Assembly: GCA_025936205.1 (NCBI GenBank)
Contig: JAICTU010000243.1
Span: forward strand, 1 to 13,252
DNA length: 13,252 nucleotides
DNA from: Polyangiaceae bacterium
GTDB taxonomy: Bacteria > Myxococcota > Polyangia > Polyangiales > Polyangiaceae
Reading direction: 5' to 3'
Shown: positions 1-9,579 of the stretch, piece after piece
Layout: every line of letters starts with the position of its first letter
Position numbering within the stretch: position 1 is the stretch's first letter
Notes under the pieces: generated by a model
Seen by the model: the letters and a program-made list of their open reading frames with translations, nothing else
The model's database searches: none
Told to the model about the DNA's origin: nothing
Position numbers and translations under genes: made by a program

Positions 1-305
1 CGCGTGACGATCGCGGGGTCGTTCTTCGAGCGCTCGCCACCGGGCACCACCACTGGCTCGCCGAGCAGCTGAAAATGGTCGGCGTGCGCGGACGCGTAGC
101 GCCGCAGGGACGCTGCCAGCTGAGGATGTGCCCGCTCCACGCCGTCGTCGATCACGGTCAGCACGCGATGGCGCCGGTTCGGCTCCAGCCGCCGCAGCGC
201 ATCGACCAGCACCCCATTTTCGGGCTCGAGAACGCGCTCGGTGAAATGCACCGAGTAGCGAAATGGAACGGAAAAACTCACTGCGAGGTCGTGCTCGGCG
301 GCCAT
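1..305 (-). CDS. 3-dehydroquinate synthase-family sugar phosphate cyclase, EboD-like (5' part only)
   Basis: Only the first 101 codons are present; the gene runs off the left edge. The ATG at 305 gives MAAEHDLAVSFSVPFRYSVH. Then come the beta-strand RVLTVIDDGV (about residues 53-62) and VVVPGGERSKNDPAIV (about 86-101). The PGGE-x-x-KND signature at this spacing after an FSVPFRY-type start is what I recall for the EboD branch of the dehydroquinate-synthase superfamily, rather than housekeeping AroB, which reads more like PDGE-x-x-K. Such enzymes are NAD- and metal-dependent cyclases of sugar phosphates; in ebo clusters they sit beside a UbiA-type prenyltransferase and are tied to making or exporting an unidentified metabolite. 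The catalytic half and any ebo partners are outside the window. No clear Shine-Dalgarno is seen, and the frame stays open upstream to about 446, so a longer N-terminus is possible. A true AroB or valiolone-type cyclase remains an alternative. Confidence 0.7.
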   Translation of the reverse strand, partial: MAAEHDLAVSFSVPFRYSVHFTERVLEPENGVLVDALRRLEPNRRHRVLTVIDDGVERAHPQLAASLRRYASAHADHFQLLGEPVVVPGGERSKNDPAIVT

Positions 306-362
306 GCGTCGCCACAGATATACACCAGACTGCGCGCTCCCACCTGCACCGCTCCCGAACAG

Positions 363-414
363 CGGAACCGGCGGCCGGCTTTCGGAACCGGGCCGTCCGC
401 GCCCCGAGGTTCCG
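363..414. repeat. short direct repeat plus inverted repeat between kinase and EboD-like gene
   Basis: CGGAACCGG occurs at 363-371 and again at 383-391 (period 20). The second copy can pair with GGTTCCG at 408-414 (7-bp stem, 18-nt loop); the first copy can compete for the same partner. The structure lies in the 141-nt gap after the kinase stop, so on the minus strand it could be an attenuator or processing site. There is no U-run, so a classical intrinsic terminator is not supported. Confidence 0.3.
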
Positions 415-446
415 CCAGCGCCGCACAGGGGCAGCCCGGCACAAAT

Positions 447-2477
447 TCAGGTGCTCAGGCCTTCGATCATCCCGCCGTCCGCCGCGACGCCGAGCACCCG
501 GCGCCCGTCGGCGTACAGGCTGATGAGCGGCACGTTCCAGCGCGGGTCTTTCCACACGCTCTCCCAGTTGGCGCCGGGGCTGGGTTGCAGCCAGAGTTTG
601 CCCAGACTCGCCGCCCAGAGCGCGCCACCCTCTTCGAGCGCGCTGGCCGAGAGGTCCGCCGCGTCAGGCAAGCTGCTGCGCAGCACGTTGGCGCCTTCGG
701 CGCGGATCACGCGCCCGCCGGCGCCGACGACCACGCCCGTGTTGACCTGCGCTGCGGAGGAGCCCGCGAGATAGGCGCGCACCTCGTCTGCGGTGAGCCG
801 TTCGATGCGCCACTCCAGCGGCCAGTAGAAGGCGAGCATGGCACGGCCGGAGCGGTCGCGGCCCGCGACCAGCCAGCGCTCGGAGTCGACGCGCGCGAGC
901 GCCGGCAGGGACGCCACCTCCGGCAGCTCGAGCGGCTTGAGCCAGTGCTGACCGACGCACGCGAAGAGTGAATAGCTGCCGCCCGCGAGCACGCCGCTGA
1001 CCACCGCGATGTCCTCGAAGTCGCCGCTCACCGCGGTGAAGTGGGCCTTCTGGGTCGGGCTGCGCAGCGGCGTCAAGGCCGCGTCCTTGTAGAAGGCGAG
1101 CAAGCCATCCTGGCCGCCGATCAACCAGCGACCCGCACCCTCGTGGTGCACCAGCCGGATCTCGTGCGCGCCATGATCGCCGCTGGGCGCCGGCACCCAG
1201 CGTGTACCATCCCAGAACTCCAGCCCGCGCGTGGTGGCGGCGAGGCAGCAACCCGCGCCGTCCCAGGCCGCGCTCCAGATCGCGCGCTCGTCTCCCGTGG
1301 CATGGCGTACGTGGAACTTCCAGCGCGAGTTGCCGGGCTGGCTCTTGCCGAGCAACGTCGGCGAGCGGCGTGAACTGACGCTGAGCGGAGTGCGCACCGA
1401 GCTCGCGCGCAGCGCCGAGCAGATGGCCGTGGCGAACGCCTGCGCCAGCTGCGGGCGCGCGGCGGCGTCCGGCGTGGTGGCGTGCGCGATGGCGCTGTCG
1501 ATCGCCGCGCACACACTCGGGCGGTCGCGCAGGTCGAGCGTGAGCCGCCCGCACTCGCGGATGCTGCGGCGCTTGGGCCCCTGCACGATGGTCAGGATGT
1601 CGGCGATCGAGCGCGCGACGAACAGCTCTTCGCCGGTGAGCAGCGAAAATGTCGTGGCAGCCAGCGCGAACACATCGGTGGCGCTGCCGAGCTTGTCTTC
1701 CTCCATCAGGATCTGCTCGGGAGCGGCATAGCCCGGCGTGCCGAGCGCGCTGTGCACGAAGGTCTGCTTCAACCCGCGCGCGCGCGACACTCCGAAATCG
1801 GCGATCTTGAACAGCTCGCCCCGCCCGCTGCCGCAGCACAGGATGTTGCTCGGCTTGATGTCGCGGTGGATCACGCCCACCTCGTGCACGGCGGAGATGC
1901 CGCTGGCGAGCGCCTCCACGCAGATCGCCGCGCGCTCCGGGTCGAAGGCGTAGCCGGTGCGCGAGACGCTGTCCTGGATGCGCTCCTCCAGCGTGCCGCC
2001 GTGCACGTATTCCATGGCCAGCCAGGGCAACTCCAGCGGGCTGCCGCGGTAGCGCACGGGCAGCTCGCTCGTCTCCAGCAAGCGCACCACGAACGGCGTG
2101 GGCGGGACTTGCTCGTTGAGCCGACCGAGCGCCACTGATTCCTTGCGGATGGTGAGCAGCGCGATGTCCGACGAGTCCATCAGCATGTCGGGGTGGACGA
2201 TCTTCACCACCGCGAAGCTCTGTCCGTCCGGCGCGCGGCGGATGGCGCGGAAGGCGACCGCCATGCTGCCTGCCCCGAGCGCTTGCTCCAGCTGATAGCT
2301 CACCTTCGGCGAGAGGCTGGATGTGAGCTCGGCGCCGCGCAGCGTGGTCAGACTCTGATCGCCGTAACCGAGCTCAATCAACGGGAGTACTCGACTGGGG
2401 GTGTGTGCCAGGGATCGGCAAGGAGCACGGGATGGTGAAGGCCCTCCCCGCCAGGCCCCACGCAGGAAGGATCGCAT
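447..2477 (-). CDS. Hanks-type Ser/Thr protein kinase with C-terminal beta-propeller-like domain
   Basis: A 676-residue soluble kinase that should phosphorylate Ser/Thr on partner proteins in the cytoplasm. The catalytic domain (about 59-350) keeps every key element: glycine loop LGAGSMAVA (67-75), Lys92, HRDIKPSN (204-211, catalytic Asp206), DFG (227-229), GTPGYAAPE (246-254) and the TDVFALA helix (267-273). PPTPFVVRLLET, LAMEYVHGGTLEERI and FDPERAA are typical of a myxobacterial kinase subgroup. Residues about 398-676 contain roughly seven ~35-residue units, each with a hydrophobic strand and an aromatic turn (RGLEFWDGTRW, GRWLIGGQDGLLAFY, ERWLVAGRD, GGALWAASLGKLW), read as a propeller for protein interaction. 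No membrane segment is seen. The N-terminus is uncertain: the ATG at 2477 has no good ribosome site, and an in-frame TTG near codon 33 would still keep the whole kinase domain. It lies 80 nt after the zinc-ribbon/TonB-like gene, probably in one operon. Confidence 0.93.
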   Translation of the reverse strand: MRSFLRGAWRGGPSPSRAPCRSLAHTPSRVLPLIELGYGDQSLTTLRGAELTSSLSPKVSYQLEQALGAGSMAVAFRAIRRAPDGQSFAVVKIVHPDMLMDSSDIALLTIRKESVALGRLNEQVPPTPFVVRLLETSELPVRYRGSPLELPWLAMEYVHGGTLEERIQDSVSRTGYAFDPERAAICVEALASGISAVHEVGVIHRDIKPSNILCCGSGRGELFKIADFGVSRARGLKQTFVHSALGTPGYAAPEQILMEEDKLGSATDVFALAATTFSLLTGEELFVARSIADILTIVQGPKRRSIRECGRLTLDLRDRPSVCAAIDSAIAHATTPDAAARPQLAQAFATAICSALRASSVRTPLSVSSRRSPTLLGKSQPGNSRWKFHVRHATGDERAIWSAAWDGAGCCLAATTRGLEFWDGTRWVPAPSGDHGAHEIRLVHHEGAGRWLIGGQDGLLAFYKDAALTPLRSPTQKAHFTAVSGDFEDIAVVSGVLAGGSYSLFACVGQHWLKPLELPEVASLPALARVDSERWLVAGRDRSGRAMLAFYWPLEWRIERLTADEVRAYLAGSSAAQVNTGVVVGAGGRVIRAEGANVLRSSLPDAADLSASALEEGGALWAASLGKLWLQPSPGANWESVWKDPRWNVPLISLYADGRRVLGVAADGGMIEGLST

Positions 2478-2507
2478 TTTCTACGGCTTACGCACACATC
2501 ACCGCAC

Positions 2508-2521
2508 AGGCCTCGTGGCCT
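2508..2521. repeat. small hairpin between zinc-ribbon gene and kinase
   Basis: AGGCC-TCGT-GGCCT makes a perfect 5-bp stem with a 4-nt loop in the 80-nt gap between the two minus-strand genes. There is no T-run on either side. It is too weak to call a terminator, so read-through into the kinase gene seems likely. Confidence 0.25.
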
Positions 2522-2557
2522 ATCCGGTGACGGCGAGCCGTAGCCAGCGCGAAACGC

Positions 2558-3754
2558 TCAGGGGATCTTGAAGCTCTTCGCGACGGTCTGCGGGGCGCCC
2601 GAGAAGGGCGGCACGTGAGCCGCCTTGAAATGCTTGAGCGCGCACTTGCCCGCCGGAGTACCGGCGAAGGGGCCGTCGACCAGCTCGGCGGAGGACACCT
2701 TGCCGCTGGGCGCGAAGGTGAGCTGCACCTTACCCTTGCCCGAAGTGCCGCTGCACGAGCCGGCCTTGGTGGCGGCGCTGTTCAGGGCAGTCTTGGCGGC
2801 CTCGACGTTGAACGGCCCAGCCGCAGCCTTGGTCGCGCGCGGTAGCACGGGCTTCTTGGCGCTGGCCGTCGGGCGCGAGGGCACCGAGGGCTTGGTGGCA
2901 GCCTCTTTGGACTCAGAGGTCGCGGCAGGCTCCTTTGCCGCCTCGTCCTTCTTTTCATCATTCGCCGCGGGTTTGACCGCTGCCGCGGGTTCCACCGCCG
3001 CCGGAACGGGCGCCACGGCTGGAGCGGTTCCCGCCTGAATGGGCTCGGGCACGGGGGCCGCGGCAGGTGCTGCCGTGCGCTCCACCGGAGCCTCGAGCGT
3101 GGCCGCATGCTGGGCGGGGGGTGGCTTCAGCACGATCCAGGCAGCCACCCCCAAGATCAGACCACAACCGCCGACCACGGCGAGCAACAGGGGCCAGAGC
3201 CGCACGCCGTTGGGACGGCGGCTCGACATCGTCATCGAGTCCATGGCCGCGCTGCGCGGCGGCGGATCGAGCGGGGTGGTGAGCAGCGCGTGATCTTGCG
3301 CCGTGCCGAACAGCGGAGCTTCCGCCCGCATGTTCCAGAGGTGCTCGTCGGGCTGTTCCGCCTTTTCCTCCGCTGGAGCCGCCTTCATCAGGGACTCGAG
3401 CGAGAACAGGATCGAGGCCTCTTTCTTGCGCTCGGAGGCGGGCTCGGGTTGCGGCTGCGCCGCCGCGAGGTTCTTGGCTGCGGCTGGCTTCGGCTTCGGC
3501 TCGCTCGCCACGCGCGCCTCCACCGGGATCGACTGGCCGCCGGAGAGCCGAAACAGATCCCGTGTGGCGTTCTCGAGCTGCGCAGGACTCCCCGCCATGC
3601 TCGCCATGCGGCGACGGGGCTCGTCGATCTTCACTACCTGCTCGGCGACGACGGGACCTTCAGTGACCATGTAGCCGCACTGCGTACACCGCTCCGTCGC
3701 CTTATCGCTCTCGACATCGCGAGAGAACGAACACCGAGGACAACGCACCAACAT
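2558..3754 (-). CDS. Zinc-ribbon, single-pass membrane protein with TonB-like C-terminal domain
   Basis: The 398-residue protein opens with a CxxC...CxxC zinc ribbon (Cys5, Cys8, Cys23, Cys26), which fixes the ATG at 3754 as start. A charged, low-complexity linker (about 40-183) follows, then one transmembrane helix (about 185-209, preceded by Arg-Arg, so the N-terminus is inside). Next is a Pro/Ala/Lys-rich periplasmic spacer (about 210-312). The compact C-terminal domain (about 313-398) has KGKVQLTFAPSGKVSSAELV, two cysteines (334, 371) that could form a disulfide, and VPPFSG before the end. This tail resembles the TonB-type domains of myxobacterial envelope proteins. The order cytoplasmic zinc ribbon, helix, periplasmic TonB-like domain recalls AgmX/GltJ of the gliding machinery, but this protein is much shorter and motility should not be assumed. 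It probably transmits a signal or tension across the inner membrane; the partner is unknown. The downstream neighbour is the Ser/Thr kinase. Confidence 0.85.
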   Translation of the reverse strand: MLVRCPRCSFSRDVESDKATERCTQCGYMVTEGPVVAEQVVKIDEPRRRMASMAGSPAQLENATRDLFRLSGGQSIPVEARVASEPKPKPAAAKNLAAAQPQPEPASERKKEASILFSLESLMKAAPAEEKAEQPDEHLWNMRAEAPLFGTAQDHALLTTPLDPPPRSAAMDSMTMSSRRPNGVRLWPLLLAVVGGCGLILGVAAWIVLKPPPAQHAATLEAPVERTAAPAAAPVPEPIQAGTAPAVAPVPAAVEPAAAVKPAANDEKKDEAAKEPAATSESKEAATKPSVPSRPTASAKKPVLPRATKAAAGPFNVEAAKTALNSAATKAGSCSGTSGKGKVQLTFAPSGKVSSAELVDGPFAGTPAGKCALKHFKAAHVPPFSGAPQTVAKSFKIP

Positions 3755-3844
3755 CTCTTCTGAGTCCGGCTCGCCGCAACCAAACCTGAGCGTTCCGGTG
3801 CGGTTTGTACGCTGAATGAGACGCCAATGCCCGTGCGTATGAAA

Positions 3845-3866
3845 GTGAAACGCGCTTTTTGTTCAC
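3845..3866. promoter_or_regulatory. short inverted repeat upstream of the zinc-ribbon/TonB-like gene
   Basis: GTGAA (3845-3849) and TTCAC (3862-3866) flank an A/T-richer stretch with a T5 run, about 90-110 nt upstream of the start at 3754. This is the least GC-rich patch of the 223-nt gap and a plausible operator/promoter site for the minus-strand gene. No convincing -35/-10 pair could be placed. Confidence 0.2.
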
Positions 3867-3923
3867 AGGTCGGCCGCCGGCACCCGAGCCGGCCGTGCTG
3901 TTTCACCCAGGCGGGTCCAGGAG

Positions 3924-3979
3924 GACCGCTCGGGAGCCACACTGCCCCGCCCGTGACCGCTGTCCCCTCCGAGCGGGTC
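3924..3979 (-). terminator. inverted repeat at the end of the exported zinc-ribbon gene
   Basis: GACCGCTCGG (3924-3933) pairs with CCGAGCGGGTC (3969-3979) with one bulged G and a 35-nt loop. The right arm includes part of the stop codon of the gene ending at 3978. A smaller hairpin, GGTCC-AGGA-GGACC (3914-3927), overlaps the left arm and would be mutually exclusive. No U-run follows, so any terminator role is only suggested by position. Confidence 0.25.
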
Positions 3980-5375
3980 AGGCGTTGATCGGAAGCAGCT
4001 GCGCGCCGTCCTTGGGGCAGCTCTTCATGTCGCGGCTCGGATAGATCGTCCCGCAGATGGGGCAGACGGTGCCTGCCTGACTCGCGGGCGCCGACGGCAC
4101 CGGATCAAATCGAGTGGCCGCCCCATCCGGGGCTCGTGCGACGCGGGGCAGCGAAGCGTCGCCGGCGAACACGACGGTGCCCGGATCCACTTGCGGCCTC
4201 GACGCGCGCTGGCGCTGCGCGCGCCGCAGCAAGAGCACGCCGAGCACGCCAAAGCACAAGGCAATGCCGCTGACCAACGCGACGAACGTCCACTTGCGGC
4301 CGGGCGTGCCTTGCTCGGGCGCCGAATCGCCAGCCCCGAACGAGCCCGAGGTGATCGTGGCCGTGGCCGCCTCGATCGACGCCCCGTCGGCCGTGAAGTC
4401 CCCGCTGGCGAGCAGCGACGCATAGCGATCGCTCGAGACCACGCCGACGGTCACCTTCACCGACTGGCTGGCGGCGGTGGCCACCACGTTCAGCTCCGCA
4501 TCGGGAGCGCCCGGGGCGATCTGGAGCGTGCCCCCCTCGAGCTTCGCCGAGGGGTCGGAAGGCTGGAGCTCCCAGCTCACGGGCGTGCGCAGCACGCAGC
4601 CACGCCCGTCGAAGACGCTGGCGCGAAACGAGAATGACTCACCCGCGCGCATCAGCTTGCGCGCGGGGCGCACCTCGATGCGCGCCGGAGAGCCGGGATT
4701 GGCGCAGGGCCCGCCGCTGCTCGCCGCGGGCCGGCGCGGTGCGTCGGTGGGCACCTCGCGCTGCGGCGCGCTCGGCACGGGGATGAGGACCGGCGGCGCC
4801 TGGGCAGGCTCCGCCTCTACCTCGGGAGCAGGAGTGGGTGCAGGCGTGGGGATCTCCGCACCCGCGGGCAAGCGCCGATAGGTGCGCCAGCGGCCCGAGC
4901 TCGCCGAGCAGGTCTGCCCCTGCAGGCTGAACTGATACTGGCCGCTCTCACGAAAGGTGATCACGTCGTCTGTGGCCGTGATCGTGGTCTGCAGGATTTC
5001 CTGCCGCGAGTCGTTGGGCTTGGTGCGGCAGGTGGTCGCCCAGCTGCGCGAGCCCTTGGCATGGGACTGCCGATCCAGCCCGGGGTGCATCTCCCAGCAC
5101 TGCTCGCTGGAATAGGAACGCTCCCCACCGGAGATGACCAGCTCGTCGTTCTTCAGTTCGATATTCACGACGCCGCCGGGGGCGCCGCCCCCGCTCGGCC
5201 GAGGCCCGCAGGCATCGCCCCACTCGCCGATCACCCAGCGCACCGTCATCGGTTCGGCTTGCCAGCGCCCCGCGAGCGACACTGGCTGCGCGAAGGCACT
5301 CGACGCCTGCCCACAGACCCAGCAGCCGAGCAGCACGGCGAAGACCGGAGCGTGGTGTGGACGGCGCATATTCAT
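3978..5375 (-). CDS. Exported single-pass protein with Ig-like region outside and C-terminal zinc ribbon inside
   Basis: A 465-residue protein of unknown function. A Sec signal peptide (about 1-29, cleavage near SAFAQ) leads to a Cys-containing domain (about 33-168, Cys56, 93, 116, 156), which begins like a small beta-barrel or lipocalin-type fold (SLAGRWQ). A Pro-rich linker (about 173-215) precedes an Ig/BIG2-like domain (about 230-311, with ESFSFRASVFDGRG and TPVSWEL). A transmembrane helix spans about 363-384 and is followed by Arg-rich residues, so the C-terminus is inside. The tail ends in CPICGTIYPSRDMKSCPKDG (Cys438, 441, 453), a three-cysteine zinc-ribbon form seen in myxobacterial signalling proteins; the fourth ligand is not obvious. 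Start: ATG at 5375 (a second ATG lies two codons on); no strong ribosome site. The topology is the mirror image of the next protein in transcription order, 223 nt away, suggesting a surface sensor that reports to a cytoplasmic partner. Confidence 0.8.
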   Translation of the reverse strand: MNMRRPHHAPVFAVLLGCWVCGQASSAFAQPVSLAGRWQAEPMTVRWVIGEWGDACGPRPSGGGAPGGVVNIELKNDELVISGGERSYSSEQCWEMHPGLDRQSHAKGSRSWATTCRTKPNDSRQEILQTTITATDDVITFRESGQYQFSLQGQTCSASSGRWRTYRRLPAGAEIPTPAPTPAPEVEAEPAQAPPVLIPVPSAPQREVPTDAPRRPAASSGGPCANPGSPARIEVRPARKLMRAGESFSFRASVFDGRGCVLRTPVSWELQPSDPSAKLEGGTLQIAPGAPDAELNVVATAASQSVKVTVGVVSSDRYASLLASGDFTADGASIEAATATITSGSFGAGDSAPEQGTPGRKWTFVALVSGIALCFGVLGVLLLRRAQRQRASRPQVDPGTVVFAGDASLPRVARAPDGAATRFDPVPSAPASQAGTVCPICGTIYPSRDMKSCPKDGAQLLPINA

Positions 5376-5472
5376 GTGAAGACGATCTCGCGGGGCTGTC
5401 GCGCTTGCCCCGAATCACCCTAGCCGCTTTGACTCGAGGTGTCTCGACGCCGGAGCCCCCGCGCCAGCTTGT

Positions 5473-5501
5473 TTGACACTGGACTATTCGCGGTTTAGCG
5501 T
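5473..5501 (+). promoter_or_regulatory. sigma-70-type promoter for the OmpA/TSP3 gene
   Basis: A perfect TTGACA (5473-5478) is followed after exactly 17 nt by TAGCGT (5496-5501, matching the T, A and final T of the -10 consensus). It lies in the divergent gap and points right. Transcription would begin near 5508, giving a leader of about 65 nt that contains a GCCCC-TGCTACC-GGGGC hairpin (5535-5551). No equally good site is seen for the leftward gene. Confidence 0.5.
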
Positions 5502-5572
5502 CGCACGGCCACTGGAGCATCTCTTTTTCGCCTTGCCCCTGCTACCGGGGCCGGGGCTGCACGGAGCGGTGT

Positions 5573-7651
<2,079 letters not shown>

Positions 7652-7669
7652 TGCTAGATTTGTAGGGTC

Positions 7670-9439
<1,770 letters not shown>

Positions 9440-9493
9440 GCTGGCGCACAGCCTGCGACCTCCGCGGCGCATGGCGCCGCTGCCCCGCGCAGG

Positions 9494-9509
9494 TGGCACA
9501 ACGGTGGCA
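9494..9509 (+). promoter_or_regulatory. candidate sigma-54 (-24/-12) promoter for the DUF2330 gene
   Basis: TGGCACAACGGTGGCA fits TGGCAC-R-N4-TTGC-W except that the first T of TTGC is also T but the second is G; the essential GG and GC are 10 nt apart. Transcription would start near 9520, about 60 nt before the ATG at 9580. It lies in the 140-nt gap after the mutase gene. Part of the match comes from a GGTGGCACA direct repeat (9492-9500, 9503-9511), so it could be chance. Confidence 0.35.
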
Positions 9510-9579
9510 CAGCGAAGCGTCCGGCAGCGAAAAACTGGCCTCGGCGGCGCGTGGAACGGAAAGTGCTACCTTGGCACTG

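Noticed and set aside
75..971. Plus-strand open frame opposite the EboD-like gene and kinase end
   Set aside because: No domain or signal in the translation; it crosses two real minus-strand genes and their gap.
5434..5447. TCGAG-GTGT-CTCGA dyad as an operator in the divergent promoter region
   Set aside because: Only 5 bp, and such short dyads are expected by chance at this GC content; no second copy nearby.
9493..9579. Upstream GTG start for the DUF2330 gene
   Set aside because: It would put 29 residues ahead of the signal peptide and overlap the promoter candidate; the ATG at 9580 begins right at the signal peptide.
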